Assembly (NCBI RefSeq): GCF_014652355.1
Contig: NZ_BMYQ01000002.1
Location: 62,001 to 126,000 of the forward strand
From: Gemmobacter lanyuensis
GTDB lineage: Bacteria > Pseudomonadota > Alphaproteobacteria > Rhodobacterales > Rhodobacteraceae
Length of the DNA: 64,000 bases
Direction of reading: 5' to 3'
Positions within the stretch are counted from its first letter, which is position 1. Every line of letters starts with the position of its first letter. The notes under the pieces are model-generated. The model was not told the origin of the DNA. It saw only the letters and a list, made by a program, of their open reading frames with translations, and ran no database searches. Positions 53,581 through 62,965 of the stretch are shown in pieces. Position numbers and translations under genes: made by a program.

Positions 53581-54660
53581 ATGCCGGACAGCCTCACCTT
53601 CCTTGGAATCGAAAGCAGCTGCGATGATACGGCAGCCGCCGTCGTACGCCTGACCAGCGGGCGGGGCGAGATCCTGTCCTCGGTCGTCGAGGGGCAGACG
53701 GCGCTGCATGCGGCCTTTGGGGGCGTGGTGCCAGAGATTGCCGCCCGCGCCCATGCAGAGCGGGTTGATCTTTGTGTGGAGCGGGCCTTGGCCGAAGCGG
53801 GGCTGCCGCTGGCCGCGCTGGATGGTATTGCCGTGACAGCGGGGCCGGGGCTGATTGGCGGGGTTCTGTCGGGGGTTATGTGCGCCAAGGGCCTTGCCGC
53901 GGCAACGGGCCTGCCGCTGGTGGGGGTGAACCATCTTGCAGGCCACGCGCTGACCCCGCGCCTGACGGATGGCATCGATTACCCCTATCTCATGCTGCTG
54001 GTATCGGGCGGGCATTGTCAGTTCCTGCGCGTCGATGGCCCCGATGATTTCACGCGACTTGGCGGGTCGATCGACGACGCACCGGGCGAAGCCTTTGACA
54101 AGGTGGCAAAAATTCTGGCGCTGCCACAGCCCGGCGGCCCCTCGGTCCAGGCCGAGGCGGAACGCGGTGATGCCAAGCGCATTCCGCTGCCGCGCCCCCT
54201 GCTGGACCGACCCGGCTATGACCTGAGCTTTTCGGGCCTGAAGACCGCCGTCCTGCGCGCCCGCGACGGGCTGATGGCGGGGCTGGGCGGTCTGCGCCAG
54301 CAGGATCGCGCGGATCTTTGCGCCGCCTTCCAGCGCGCAGTGGCTGATGTGCTGGTGGAAAAGTCGCGCCGGGCGCTGACAGACCATCCCGTCCGTACCT
54401 TTGCCGTGGCGGGGGGCGTTGCCGCCAATAGCGAAATCCGCGCCCGGCTTCAGGCGCTTTGCGCTGGATTAGACACTGTTTTTCTGGCGCCGCCGCTGCG
54501 GCTGTGCACCGACAACGCAGCGATGATCGCCTGGGCGGGGATCGAGCAGTTCCAGCTGCGCGGTGCCGATGACATGACGCTGGTCGCCCGGCCACGCTGG
54601 CCACTGGACAAGCGCAGCCCCGCCCTGATCGGGTCGGGCAAGAAGGGAGCCAAGGCATGA
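53581..54660 (+). CDS. tsaD: tRNA N6-threonylcarbamoyladenosine transferase
   Basis: The 359-residue enzyme attaches threonylcarbamoyl to A37 of tRNAs reading ANN codons. It has [16 protein letters not shown], the metal-binding histidines of [25 protein letters not shown] and [16 protein letters not shown] at 53581 starts just before the family's first strand; in-frame starts further left would overlap hemD. It overlaps gpsA by four bases. Confidence 0.95.
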   Translation: MPDSLTFLGIESSCDDTAAAVVRLTSGRGEILSSVVEGQTALHAAFGGVVPEIAARAHAERVDLCVERALAEAGLPLAALDGIAVTAGPGLIGGVLSGVMCAKGLAAATGLPLVGVNHLAGHALTPRLTDGIDYPYLMLLVSGGHCQFLRVDGPDDFTRLGGSIDDAPGEAFDKVAKILALPQPGGPSVQAEAERGDAKRIPLPRPLLDRPGYDLSFSGLKTAVLRARDGLMAGLGGLRQQDRADLCAAFQRAVADVLVEKSRRALTDHPVRTFAVAGGVAANSEIRARLQALCAGLDTVFLAPPLRLCTDNAAMIAWAGIEQFQLRGADDMTLVARPRWPLDKRSPALIGSGKKGAKA

Positions 54661-55592
54661 AGATTGCCGTTCTCGGCGCGGGCGCATTCGGTGCGGCCCT
54701 TGCCATCTCTCTGGCCGCGAAGGGGCCGGTTACCCTTTGGGGACGCGGGCAACAGGGTCGCACCGTCCGCCGCCTGCCGGGCATCATGCTTCCGGACAAC
54801 GTCTCTATCACAGCGGAAATCGCAGAGACCGACGAGGCCGATGCGCTGCTGCTGTCGCTGCCGATGCAGGCGCTCGCGGGGTTTGCCGCCGAACAGGCCA
54901 GCCGCTTGCGCGACCGCCCGCTGGTGGCCTGCTGCAAGGGGGTGGATCTGCTGTCTGGTCTCGGCCCGGTCGAGATTCTGCAAAAGCTGGGCGGGCCTGC
55001 CCCTGCGGTGCTGACCGGCCCCAGCTTTGCCGCCGATATCGCGCGCGGCCTGCCCACGGCGCTGACGCTGGCCTGCGCGGATGACACGCTGGGCGAGTCG
55101 CTTCAGGCAACGCTGTCGACGCCTGTGCTGCGGCTTTACCGGACGACCGATTACATCGGCGCTGAAATCGGCGGGGCGCTGAAAAACGTCATGGCCATTG
55201 CCGCTGGCGTGGTCATCGGCGCCGGTCTGGGTGATTCCGCTCGCGCCGCGCTGATGACGCGCGGCTATGCCGAAATGCAACGCTTTGCGCTGGCGCGCGG
55301 GGCGCGGGCCGAAACGCTGGGCGGGCTGTCGGGGTTGGGCGACCTCGTGCTGACCTGCACCTCGGATCTGTCACGCAACTTCCGCTTCGGGCATGCGCTG
55401 GGGGCCGGGCAGGCCTTTGACAGCGACACCACCGTCGAGGGCGCGGCCACCGCCAAGGCCGTGGCGCAGATCGCCCGGGCCGAGGCACTGGACATGCCGA
55501 TTTCCACCATGGTGGCCGCGCTGGTTGACGGCAAAGTCACGCTGGCCGACGCTATGCAGAGCCTTTTGACCCGCCCCCTGAAACAGGAGTGA
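54657..55592 (+). CDS. gpsA: Glycerol-3-phosphate dehydrogenase [NAD(P)+]
   Basis: The 311-residue enzyme makes sn-glycerol 3-phosphate from dihydroxyacetone phosphate for phospholipids, the opposite direction to GlpD. It has the cofactor loop [16 protein letters not shown], the catalytic-lysine region [20 protein letters not shown] and [20 protein letters not shown]. Confidence 0.95.
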   Translation: MKIAVLGAGAFGAALAISLAAKGPVTLWGRGQQGRTVRRLPGIMLPDNVSITAEIAETDEADALLLSLPMQALAGFAAEQASRLRDRPLVACCKGVDLLSGLGPVEILQKLGGPAPAVLTGPSFAADIARGLPTALTLACADDTLGESLQATLSTPVLRLYRTTDYIGAEIGGALKNVMAIAAGVVIGAGLGDSARAALMTRGYAEMQRFALARGARAETLGGLSGLGDLVLTCTSDLSRNFRFGHALGAGQAFDSDTTVEGAATAKAVAQIARAEALDMPISTMVAALVDGKVTLADAMQSLLTRPLKQE

Positions 55593-55595
55593 TCC

Positions 55596-55868
55596 ATGCG
55601 CGTGGCGCTTGTGTGCAAAGACAAACCCGGTGCGCTCCAGATCCGTCTGGATAACCGCCCCGCCCATCTGGACCATATCCGCGCCTCGGGCGTGGTGGAA
55701 ATGGCCGGTCCGTTCCTGAGCGAGACGGGCGACATGTGCGGATCACTGGTGATCCTTGAGGTCGAAACGCTGGCGCAAGCGCAGGATTGGGCCGCGAATG
55801 ACCCCTATGCCAAGGCGGGGCTCTTTGAAAGCGTGCAGATCACCGAATGGAAAAAGGTTATCGGCTGA
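55596..55868 (+). CDS. YciI family protein
   Basis: This 90-residue protein has the small ferredoxin-like YciI fold (HLDHIRASGVVEMAGPFL, ANDPYAKAGLFESVQI). The conserved His-Asp pair is possible as HLDHI and NDPY. The biochemical role of YciI in this locus is unknown. It starts three bases after gpsA and overlaps the EVE gene by one base. Confidence 0.85.
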   Translation: MRVALVCKDKPGALQIRLDNRPAHLDHIRASGVVEMAGPFLSETGDMCGSLVILEVETLAQAQDWAANDPYAKAGLFESVQITEWKKVIG

Positions 55869-56287
55869 TGGCCTATTGGCTGTTCAAATCCGAACCCGAT
55901 GCCTGGTCATGGGACCAGCAGGTCGCCAAGGGGGACGCGGGCGAGGAATGGGCAGGCGTCCGCAACTATCAGGCGCGCAACAACATGCGCGCCATGAAGA
56001 TCGGCGATCTGGGGTTCTTTTACCATTCCAACATCGGGAAAGAGATCGTCGGCATTGTCGAGGTCTGCGCCGAGAGTGCGCCCGACAGCACGACTGACGA
56101 TCCGCGCTGGGATTGCGTGCATATCCGCGCTCTGCGGCCCCTACAGCGGCCCGTGACGCTGGAGACCTGCAAGATGCAGCCGGGGCTTGAGAATATGGCG
56201 CTGGTGAAATCCATGCGGCTGTCGGTGCAGCCGGTGACGCCCGAGGAATGGCGCATCGTCTGTGCGCTTGGCGGCGTCGATCCGTAA
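55868..56287 (+). CDS. EVE domain protein
   Basis: The 139-residue protein is an EVE (PUA-like) domain: YWLFKSEPDAWSWDQQV at the start, WAGVRNYQARNNMRAMKIGD and FFYHSNIGKEIVGIVEV. EVE domains bind modified bases in DNA or RNA. It ends the tsaD-gpsA-yciI-EVE operon. ATG at 55868 overlaps the yciI stop; an in-frame ATG at 55847 lies within yciI. Confidence 0.9.
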   Translation: MAYWLFKSEPDAWSWDQQVAKGDAGEEWAGVRNYQARNNMRAMKIGDLGFFYHSNIGKEIVGIVEVCAESAPDSTTDDPRWDCVHIRALRPLQRPVTLETCKMQPGLENMALVKSMRLSVQPVTPEEWRIVCALGGVDP

Positions 56288-56292
56288 ACGAA

Positions 56293-56325
56293 ATGGAGGG
56301 CCCCGACCCCAACGGGACCCTCCAT
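56293..56325 (+). terminator. Terminator of the tsaD operon
   Basis: ATGGAGGG (56293-56300) and CCCTCCAT (56318-56325) form an eight-base stem, extended inside by CCCG/CGGG, six bases after the EVE stop. Confidence 0.75.
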
Positions 56326-56493
56326 CCACCCCACGCGCTCCCCTAGCACCACGCGTGTTCTGATAAGGTCCCGGGCGTCCTGCCCTTGTGATCTGGATAC
56401 CACGTCCCGCCGTAGGGACCAAAGGCCAAGTATCCGGCATTTGATCCGAATGCCGCGGAACGGAAGCGCCCGCCAGCGCGGGCGCCCGCAGGA
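56326..56493. other. Gene-free stretch with two hairpins
   Basis: Between the tsaD operon terminator and the DUF2853 gene lie GGCATT-N7-AATGCC (56438-56456) and GCGCCCGC-CAGC-GCGGGCGC (56466-56485). The second may end the DUF2853 transcript. I see no open frame with coding character; a small RNA cannot be excluded. Confidence 0.35.
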
Positions 56494-56835
56494 TCAGCCG
56501 TAGACAGCCTCGCGCCCGAAGTGGCGGGTCAGCATGTAATAGACCACCGCACGGTATTTGTTGCGCTCGGACCGGCCGTAGATGTCGACCACGGCGTTGA
56601 TCGCCTCCATCAACGCAGGGCCATCGGTCAACCCCAGCTTCTTGATAAGGAAGTTGCGGCGCACGGTTTCCAGTTCGGCCTCATCCGAGGCGGCAATGGT
56701 TTCGCTGTCGGCATTGTAGATCGCCGGACCGCAGCCAATGGTGACCTTGGTCAAAAGATCCATGTCCGGCTCGACCTTGCATTTATTGCGCAGATCCCCG
56801 GCGTATTTGGCAATCAGCTCGTCCCGCTTGCTCAT
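56494..56835 (-). CDS. DUF2853 family protein
   Basis: The 113-residue, largely helical, soluble protein matches DUF2853 (KYAGDLRNKCKVEPDMDLLT, VTIGCGPAIYNADSETIA, YYMLTRHFGRE). No function is known to me. ATG at 56835 has GGGGAG about eight bases upstream. It stands alone. Confidence 0.82.
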   Translation of the reverse strand: MSKRDELIAKYAGDLRNKCKVEPDMDLLTKVTIGCGPAIYNADSETIAASDEAELETVRRNFLIKKLGLTDGPALMEAINAVVDIYGRSERNKYRAVVYYMLTRHFGREAVYG

Positions 56836-56951
56836 CCGAAAACTCCCCTCGTTGTGCCCGGCGGGCTTCCGACCCGCCTTGGCGCGAAAGACTAGCCAAG
56901 GCGACATCGGCCACAAAGGGAATTATCGACGCAGGTTCCCGTTGAACGCAA

Positions 56952-57518
56952 TCAAGGGGCTGGGCGGTTCAGCTTGACGATCCACTGATTGGCCAGAAGC
57001 GTCAGCTCGGCCTGATCGCCCAATGCGGACACCATGCTTTCCACCGCACGTTTGACCGGGGCACCCTGTGCATCCGACATCCAGTTGAAATCGTCGCCCG
57101 CAAGGATACCGTCATGTTTGACCTTTTGGAGGCAAAGCGCGATATCCCGCCCGACGAAGGGCTCATTGTGATTGCCGTCGATATAGACCCAGTCAAGCGA
57201 GGCATCTTCAAAACCGGCAAGCGCCACCTCTGACAGGGCGCGATGCACTTTCACCCGCGGATCCTGTGCGAATTTGGCGCAGACATCCTGATATTTCACG
57301 TCCATCAGGGTTTCGTTCTTCTTGCGCCCGAAGCCGGTATTGGCGAATTCCGGCTGATAGAGCCACGGGTCGATCAGATGCAGTTCGACAGGATCGCAGA
57401 TCTCAAGAATACGCTCGCTGAAATGCCCTTCCCATACACCGATCTCGGCCGCGCGCGCCTTTTTGGGCATGGCTTCCAACAGACGGCGGCGCACCTTTTC
57501 ACGCTTTGACTCTTCCAC
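56952..57518 (-). CDS. Class I SAM-dependent methyltransferase
   Basis: The 188-residue protein has a Rossmann-type SAM site (RAAEIGVWEGHFSERILEIC), LHLIDPWLYQPEF after the second strand and DWVYIDGNHNEPFVGRDIAL, the Methyltransf_24 pattern. The target is unknown. The start is a GTG at 57518 with GGAGGG seven bases upstream. It lies downstream of the ahcY terminator; SAM use next to the SAH-recycling gene is suggestive only. Confidence 0.8.
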   Translation of the reverse strand: MEESKREKVRRRLLEAMPKKARAAEIGVWEGHFSERILEICDPVELHLIDPWLYQPEFANTGFGRKKNETLMDVKYQDVCAKFAQDPRVKVHRALSEVALAGFEDASLDWVYIDGNHNEPFVGRDIALCLQKVKHDGILAGDDFNWMSDAQGAPVKRAVESMVSALGDQAELTLLANQWIVKLNRPAP

Positions 57519-57597
57519 CTTTGCTCCCTCCGGAAATCACGCTCTTTGACGCGTTGCCAGTGAGATTAGCTCTGGAATACGCTCTCGGCAAATCAAA

Positions 57598-57622
57598 GGC
57601 CCCGGTTGATCCAACCGGGGCC
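57598..57622 (-). terminator. Terminator of ahcY
   Basis: GGCCCCGGTT (57598-57607) and AACCGGGGCC (57613-57622) pair exactly around GATCC. On the minus strand the stem is followed by TTTGATTT. It lies 28 bases after the ahcY stop. Confidence 0.85.
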
Positions 57623-57649
57623 CGGAATGATGCAGCGCTGCCGCAGCAA

Positions 57650-59050
57650 TCAATAGCGGTAGTGATCGGCCTTGAACGGGCCATCCACCTTGACGCCGAT
57701 ATAATCGGCCTGTTCGGGGCGCAGTTCCGTCAGTTTCACGCCGATCTTTTTCAGGTGCAGACGGGCGACTTTTTCATCCAGCGCCTTGGGCAGGATATAA
57801 ACGCCCGGCGCATAGTCGGCGCCCTTGGTCCAAAGTTCGATCTGCGCCAGAACCTGGTTGGTGAAGCTGGCCGACATCACGAAGGACGGATGCCCGGTCG
57901 CATTGCCAAGGTTCAGCAGACGCCCTTCCGACAGCAGGATGATCTTGTTGCCCGAGGGCATCTCGATCATGTCCACCTGGTCCTTGATATTGGTCCATTT
58001 GTGGTTACGCAGGGCGGCGACCTGAATTTCATTGTCGAAATGGCCGATATTGCCGACGATGGCCATGTTCTTCATCTCGCGCATATGCTCGATGCGGATC
58101 ACGTCCTTGTTGCCGGTGGTGGTGATGAAGATGTCAGCGTCATGCACCACGTCTTCCAGCACCACGACCTCAAACCCGTCCATCGCGGCTTGCAGCGCGC
58201 AGATCGGATCAACCTCGGTCACTTTCACACGGGCGCCCGCGCCACGCAGCGAAGCCGCAGACCCCTTACCCACGTCGCCATAGCCGCAAACCACGGCAAC
58301 CTTGCCGGCCATCATGGTATCGGTCGCGCGGCGGATGCCATCGACGAGCGACTCCTTGCAGCCGTATTTGTTGTCGAACTTCGACTTGGTGACCGAATCA
58401 TTCACGTTGATCGCCGGGAAGGGCAGCAGGCCCTTCTTGTGCAGATCATACAGACGATGCACGCCGGTGGTGGTTTCTTCCGAAACGCCCTTGATCGCGT
58501 CGCGCTGCTTGGTGAACCAGCCGGGGCTGGCAGCCAGACGCTTCTTGATCTGGTTGAAGAGGCAGACTTCTTCCTCGCTGGTCGGAACGGCGATCAGGTC
58601 GGTTTCGCCCGCTTCCACCCGTGCGCCCATGAGGATGTAGAGCGTCGCATCTCCGCCATCGTCGAGGATCATGTTACAGGTGCCGCCCTCGCCGCCGAAC
58701 TGGAAGATGCGGTCGGTGTATTCCCAATACTCTTCAAGGGTTTCCCCCTTGATCGCGAAGACCGGCGTGCCGCTGGCAGCGATGGCCGCGGCGGCGTGGT
58801 CCTGGGTCGAGAAGATATTGCACGATGCCCAGCGCACATCCGCGCCCAGCGCCTTGAGCGTTTCGATCAGCACAGCGGTCTGGATCGTCATATGCAGCGA
58901 TCCGGCGATGCGGGCGCCCTTCAGCGGCTGGCTCGGCCCGAATTCCTCGCGGCAGGCCATCAGGCCCGGCATTTCGGTTTCGGCGATGTCGAGTTCCTTG
59001 CGGCCGAAATCAGCCAGAGCAATATCCTTGACGATGTAATCCTTCGGCAT
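57650..59050 (-). CDS. ahcY: S-adenosylhomocysteine hydrolase
   Basis: The 466-residue enzyme splits SAH into adenosine and homocysteine. It has the NAD loop [18 protein letters not shown], the substrate region [20 protein letters not shown] and the invariant C-terminus [11 protein letters not shown] at 59050 gives [10 protein letters not shown], the normal family start. In Rhodobacter this gene also lies near the reg genes. The short gap to the divergent HD gene shows no riboswitch. Confidence 0.97.
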   Translation of the reverse strand: MPKDYIVKDIALADFGRKELDIAETEMPGLMACREEFGPSQPLKGARIAGSLHMTIQTAVLIETLKALGADVRWASCNIFSTQDHAAAAIAASGTPVFAIKGETLEEYWEYTDRIFQFGGEGGTCNMILDDGGDATLYILMGARVEAGETDLIAVPTSEEEVCLFNQIKKRLAASPGWFTKQRDAIKGVSEETTTGVHRLYDLHKKGLLPFPAINVNDSVTKSKFDNKYGCKESLVDGIRRATDTMMAGKVAVVCGYGDVGKGSAASLRGAGARVKVTEVDPICALQAAMDGFEVVVLEDVVHDADIFITTTGNKDVIRIEHMREMKNMAIVGNIGHFDNEIQVAALRNHKWTNIKDQVDMIEMPSGNKIILLSEGRLLNLGNATGHPSFVMSASFTNQVLAQIELWTKGADYAPGVYILPKALDEKVARLHLKKIGVKLTELRPEQADYIGVKVDGPFKADHYRY

Positions 59051-59135
59051 TCGCCGCACTCCTTGCCATGTCTTTGCGGGCTGAGATAGCACTCTGTCGA
59101 GGTGCGGACAACTTGCAGGGAAATCAGGTCGAATT

Positions 59136-59783
59136 ATGGCGGGCACAGCACGAGGCAAACAGACGCGGGCCTGGCAGCGCATGCTTTCGGGCCGCAGGCT
59201 GGACCTGCTGGACCCCACGCCCATGGATATCGAGATCGAGGACATCGCCCATGGTCTGGCCTTTGTCGCACGCTGGAACGGCCAGACGCGGGGCGATTTC
59301 GCCTATTCGGTCGCGGAACATTCCTTGCTGGTGGAGCGCATCTTCGACCGGCAGAACCCCGGCATTGCACCGCGCTGGAAACTGGCTGCGCTGCTGCACG
59401 ACGCCCCGGAATATGTGATCGGCGACATGATCAGCCCGGTCAAAGCCGCCGTCGGTCCGGGGTATGGGGAATTGGACGCAAGATTGACCGCCGCAATTCA
59501 CCGCCGCTTTGGTCTGCCTGCGGTTTTACCGGCGCCGATCAAGAAGGCGATCAAGGCCGCCGATCTGGTTTCCGCCTGGATGGAGGCCGTGCAAATCGCA
59601 GGGTTCAGCGCCGAAGAAGCCGACGGATTTTTTGGCCATCCCGCCGCCATTTGGCGGAGTGACCTGGAAATTGTGCTGCGAGCACCGGTTCTGGTGCGCA
59701 ACGATTTTACCGCGCGCTACCAGAGCCTTGTTACAGAGATCGACGGTCAGACCGCGAGATCATCCACCGAACGCCCGGACTGA
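59136..59783 (+). CDS. HD domain phosphohydrolase
   Basis: The 215-residue protein has the metal-binding pattern of HD hydrolases: [26 protein letters not shown] and a later aspartate in IKAADLV. It resembles YfbR-type nucleotidases; substrate unknown. It is divergent from ahcY and its last 37 bases overlap the end of hvrA on the other strand. Confidence 0.85.
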   Translation: MAGTARGKQTRAWQRMLSGRRLDLLDPTPMDIEIEDIAHGLAFVARWNGQTRGDFAYSVAEHSLLVERIFDRQNPGIAPRWKLAALLHDAPEYVIGDMISPVKAAVGPGYGELDARLTAAIHRRFGLPAVLPAPIKKAIKAADLVSAWMEAVQIAGFSAEEADGFFGHPAAIWRSDLEIVLRAPVLVRNDFTARYQSLVTEIDGQTARSSTERPD

Positions 59784-60055
59784 AGCGCGGCCTCAAACCA
59801 GCGCGGCTTGCGCCCGCGGCCCGACCATGTTTCCGACGGATTTTCCGGATTGGCATATTTCGCCGAGGCCGGTGCCCGCTTGCGCGTAACCGGGGTACCC
59901 AGCAATTCCGCCAGGGTGAAACCCATGGCGCGCGCGCGATCTTCCAGCTCGGACAGGGCCTCTTTCTTTTTGCGATCTTCGTAAGAGGCAATGGCCTTGT
60001 TGACCTGCGTTTGCAGGTCTTTCAGCTCGCGCAGCGAAAGTGCGTTCAGATCCAT
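59747..60055 (-). CDS. hvrA: H-NS family regulator HvrA/Spb
   Basis: The 102-residue protein has an N-terminal coiled coil (about residues 5-40, LRELKDLQTQVNKAIASYED) and the H-NS-type DNA-binding tail YANPENPSETWSGRGRKPRW. In Rhodobacter capsulatus HvrA tunes photosynthesis genes to light and nitrogen; Spb is the R. sphaeroides counterpart. It lies downstream of regA in the same orientation, as in those genomes. Its end overlaps the HD gene. Confidence 0.92.
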   Translation of the reverse strand: MDLNALSLRELKDLQTQVNKAIASYEDRKKKEALSELEDRARAMGFTLAELLGTPVTRKRAPASAKYANPENPSETWSGRGRKPRWFEAALQSGRSVDDLAV

Positions 60056-60108
60056 ACTGTCGATGTCCTTTCAGGAGTCCGCGTTTCTGTTTTTGTCAAA
60101 CAGGAATT

Positions 60109-60160
60109 AACAGCTGATTACAGCGTATCACATAGATACGCTTTTAAAGCTGTTTTTTTT
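60109..60160 (+). terminator. Nested palindrome with T-run between hvrA and regA
   Basis: An inner perfect stem AGCGTATC-N5-GATACGCT (60122-60142) sits within an outer AACAGCT/AGCTGTT pair (60109-60115, 60148-60154), followed on the plus strand by eight T (60153-60160). It reads as a plus-strand terminator although both neighbours are on the minus strand; it may stop antisense transcription into regA, or act as an RNA structure between regA and hvrA. Confidence 0.6.
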
Positions 60161-60169
60161 AGCGGCAAC

Positions 60170-60724
60170 TTATTTTGGACTACGCTTGGCAAGAATGCGC
60201 TGCAACGTCCGACGGTGCATGTTCAGCCGCCGCGCCGTTTCCGAGACGTTGCGGTCGCACATCTCATAAACCCGCTGGATATGCTCCCAGCGCACGCGAT
60301 CGGCCGACATCGGATTTTCCGGCGGATCGGGCAGCATTTCACCGCGTGACAAAAGGGCATTTGTCACTTCATTCGCATCGGCGGGTTTCGAAAGATAATC
60401 CGTGGCGCCAATTTTTACCGCGGCCACGGCAGTGGCAATTGCGCCATATCCGGTCAGAACCACAATGCGGCAATCGGGGCGGCGTTCGCGCAGCGCCTCG
60501 ACCACATCGAGCCCGTTGCCATCTTCCAGCCGCAGGTCAACGACCGCATAGGCCGGCGGGCGGCTTTGGGCAATTGCCTTGCCCGCCGCGACGCTTTCGG
60601 CCGTTTCAGGAATGAAGCCGCGCTTTTCCATCGCCTTGGCGAGACGTTTGACGAAGGGTTCGTCGTCATCCACCAGCAAAAGTGACCGATCCGGTCCGAG
60701 ATCGAGACTCAGATCTTCAACCAT
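60170..60724 (-). CDS. regA: Redox response regulator RegA (PrrA)
   Basis: The 184-residue regulator has a receiver domain with acidic pocket LLVDDDEPFV and phosphorylation site Asp63 (YAVVDLRLEDG), the proline-rich linker LPDPPENPM and a Fis-type helix-turn-helix (VSETARRLNMHRRTLQRIL). RegA controls photosynthesis, respiration, nitrogen and carbon fixation genes when RegB signals a reduced quinone pool. Sequence and order match Rhodobacter. Confidence 0.97.
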   Translation of the reverse strand: MVEDLSLDLGPDRSLLLVDDDEPFVKRLAKAMEKRGFIPETAESVAAGKAIAQSRPPAYAVVDLRLEDGNGLDVVEALRERRPDCRIVVLTGYGAIATAVAAVKIGATDYLSKPADANEVTNALLSRGEMLPDPPENPMSADRVRWEHIQRVYEMCDRNVSETARRLNMHRRTLQRILAKRSPK

Positions 60725-60782
60725 GGCGAATTCCTCTGTTCGGCGCGACGTTACGCAAGGCTAGGCTGCTTTGACGGGAAGG

Positions 60783-61415
60783 TCAATTTTTCGCAAGTCC
60801 TTTGGCGGCATCGACATAGCAGGCAACCCGATCCGCCATCTCTTCAGGTGTAGTTTCCCGCTTGAAGAAATCCACAAAGCCGATCCCCGGCAGGGTCAGA
60901 TAACTGAAAGTTGAATGGTCCATCAGATAGAATTCATCCTCGGACTCCTGCTTCTTGAAATAGGTCTTGTAAGCCAGCGAGGCCGCCTTGACCTGTTCCA
61001 TGCTGCCGGTCAGGCCAATCATCTTCGGATGCAGATTGGCGGCAAAATCCTTCATCACCTCGGGCGTGTCGCGTTCCGGGTCAATCGAGATAAAGACGGG
61101 CTGCACGTCATAGCCCTTGCTTTCCAGCAGATCGACGGCATCGGCGTTGCGGGCATTGTCCATCGGGCAGACATCCGGGCAGAAGGTATAGCCAAAGTAT
61201 AGGATCGTGGGCTTGGTCAGCACCTCGGCATCGGTGACAGTTTTGCCGTTCCCATTGACCAGCGTGAAGGGGCCACCGATGGCGCCGCCACCGATCTGGC
61301 CGCCGCGGCAGGCCGCGAAGGGGTCATTCCCGCCTTGCAGGACGGAATAGCCGTAAAGACCGCCCACCATCCCCACGACGGCCGCAATGGCCAGACCCGC
61401 ATAGAGTTTTGACAT
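60783..61415 (-). CDS. senC: SCO1/SenC family copper chaperone
   Basis: The 210-residue membrane-anchored protein has an N-terminal helix (YAGLAIAAVVGMVGGLYGYS) and the thioredoxin-like SCO domain with copper ligands C79 and C83 (FCPDVCPM) and His167 (MDHSTF). It helps assemble the CuA or CuB centre of cytochrome oxidase and connects it to RegB signalling. It lies between regB and regA as in Rhodobacter (PrrC). Confidence 0.95.
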   Translation of the reverse strand: MSKLYAGLAIAAVVGMVGGLYGYSVLQGGNDPFAACRGGQIGGGAIGGPFTLVNGNGKTVTDAEVLTKPTILYFGYTFCPDVCPMDNARNADAVDLLESKGYDVQPVFISIDPERDTPEVMKDFAANLHPKMIGLTGSMEQVKAASLAYKTYFKKQESEDEFYLMDHSTFSYLTLPGIGFVDFFKRETTPEEMADRVACYVDAAKGLAKN

Positions 61416-61505
61416 CCCCAGACCCCTTTCAAGAACCGGGCGCATTGATCCCGCAAAGCGCCGGTTTTAACAATGGCAAAACCAAGCCTGCGACAGGAAG
61501 GGCCC

Positions 61506-62867
61506 ATGACCCCGAACCCGACCCTTACCAAAGGCGCCCCGCGCGACGATGTGCTGCGCCTGCGGACACTGATCCTTATCCGATGGGCTGCCATCACGGG
61601 GCAAATCGTAACGCTCTTTGCTGCCGACCAAATCTATCAAGTCGGTCTGCCGCTTGGTCTTTGCTTCATGGTGGTGGGCGCCTCGGTCATCGTCAACCTG
61701 TTGCTGATGTTCCTCTTCCCGGAAAACACCATGCTGACCGACCGGCAGGTGTTCTTCATGCTCGCCTTCGATCTGGCGCAGTTGGTGCTGCTTTTGTGGC
61801 TGACCGGGGGGCTGACCAACCCCTTCGTCCTGCTGATCGTGGCGCCGGTGACGATTTCGGCCACCGCGCTCAGCACAAGGGCGACGCTGGTTCTGGGCGG
61901 GGCGGCGGTGGCCTCTGTGTCTGGTCTGGCCGTTACGCATCTGCCGCTGACACTCCAGGGCGTGCCTTTCACGCTGCCCGCGCTCTTTGCCTTCGGGTTC
62001 TGGCTGGCGGTTGTGATCGGGATCGTGTTCCTCGGTATTTACGCGCGGCGGGTGGCGGGTGAAATCCACACCATGCAGGATGCGCTGCTCGCCACGCAGA
62101 TGGCGCTGGCGCGGGCGCAAAAGCTCACGGATCTGGGGGGCGTGGTCGCCGCCGCCGCGCATGAGCTTGGCACCCCGCTTGCGACCATCAAGCTGGTCAG
62201 CACTGAGCTGATCGACGAGCTGGATGATGACCCCGACCTTCAGGCCGATGCGCGGCTGATCCGAGAACAGGCCGAACGCTGCCGCGAAATCCTGCGCTCG
62301 ATGGGTCGGGCGGGCAAGGATGACCTGCATTTGCGGCAGGCCCCTTTGGAGGCACTGCTGCGCGAGGCCGCCGAGCCGCATATGGCGCGCGGCAAAACGG
62401 TCGACTTCCTGCTGCTGCCCCCCGAAGAGGACGACATTGCCCCAACCGTGCTGCGCCAGCCCGAGATCATCCACGGACTGCGCAACCTGATCCAGAATGC
62501 GGTGGATTTTGCAGACGGTCAGGTCTGGGTCGAAGCCGAATGGACCCCCGCCCAACTGACCCTGCGTATCATCGACGATGGCCCCGGTTATCCGCCCCAG
62601 ATGATCGGCCGCATCGGTGAACCCTTCATGCGGAGCCGCCGCAGCAGTGCCGATCTGGCTGCGCGTCCCGAATATGAAGGCATGGGGCTGGGGCTTTTCA
62701 TCGCCAAAACTCTGCTGGAACGCACCGGCGCGGAATTGACCTTCGACAATGCCGCCCGCACCAGCGCCGATAACCCGCGCAAGGGCGCCATCGTCGAGGT
62801 CATCTGGCCGATGGACCGCATATCGGCCGGGCGCGGCGCCTTGGGGCACAACCCCGTCAACGATTGA
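61506..62867 (+). CDS. regB: Redox sensor histidine kinase RegB (PrrB)
   Basis: The 453-residue kinase has six membrane helices, the quinone-site loop GGLTNPF (residues 101-107), the H-box AAAAHELGTPLATI with His219, a redox-active cysteine position (ERCREILRSMG, Cys259) and ATPase motifs LIQNAVDFA, DDGPGYP and EGMGLGLFIAKTL. ATG at 61506 has AGGAAGG upstream; an ATG at 61473 would add 11 residues but has no ribosome site. It is divergent from senC-regA, as in Rhodobacter. Confidence 0.96.
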   Translation: MTPNPTLTKGAPRDDVLRLRTLILIRWAAITGQIVTLFAADQIYQVGLPLGLCFMVVGASVIVNLLLMFLFPENTMLTDRQVFFMLAFDLAQLVLLLWLTGGLTNPFVLLIVAPVTISATALSTRATLVLGGAAVASVSGLAVTHLPLTLQGVPFTLPALFAFGFWLAVVIGIVFLGIYARRVAGEIHTMQDALLATQMALARAQKLTDLGGVVAAAAHELGTPLATIKLVSTELIDELDDDPDLQADARLIREQAERCREILRSMGRAGKDDLHLRQAPLEALLREAAEPHMARGKTVDFLLLPPEEDDIAPTVLRQPEIIHGLRNLIQNAVDFADGQVWVEAEWTPAQLTLRIIDDGPGYPPQMIGRIGEPFMRSRRSSADLAARPEYEGMGLGLFIAKTLLERTGAELTFDNAARTSADNPRKGAIVEVIWPMDRISAGRGALGHNPVND

Positions 62868-62965
62868 TCCGCAATACCACAAAAATTACCTTGCAATTTT
62901 TCGTTTAACTTCACGTTAACTTTATCTCCTCAAGGTTGCTGAACCACAGCATGAGGGAGGGGACG

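Noticed and set aside
57506-59089. Plus-strand open frame of about 527 codons
   Set aside because: Antisense to ahcY, which is unmistakable.
59051-59135. SAH or SAM riboswitch upstream of ahcY
   Set aside because: The 85-base gap to the divergent gene shows none of the conserved stem and loop pattern I would expect.
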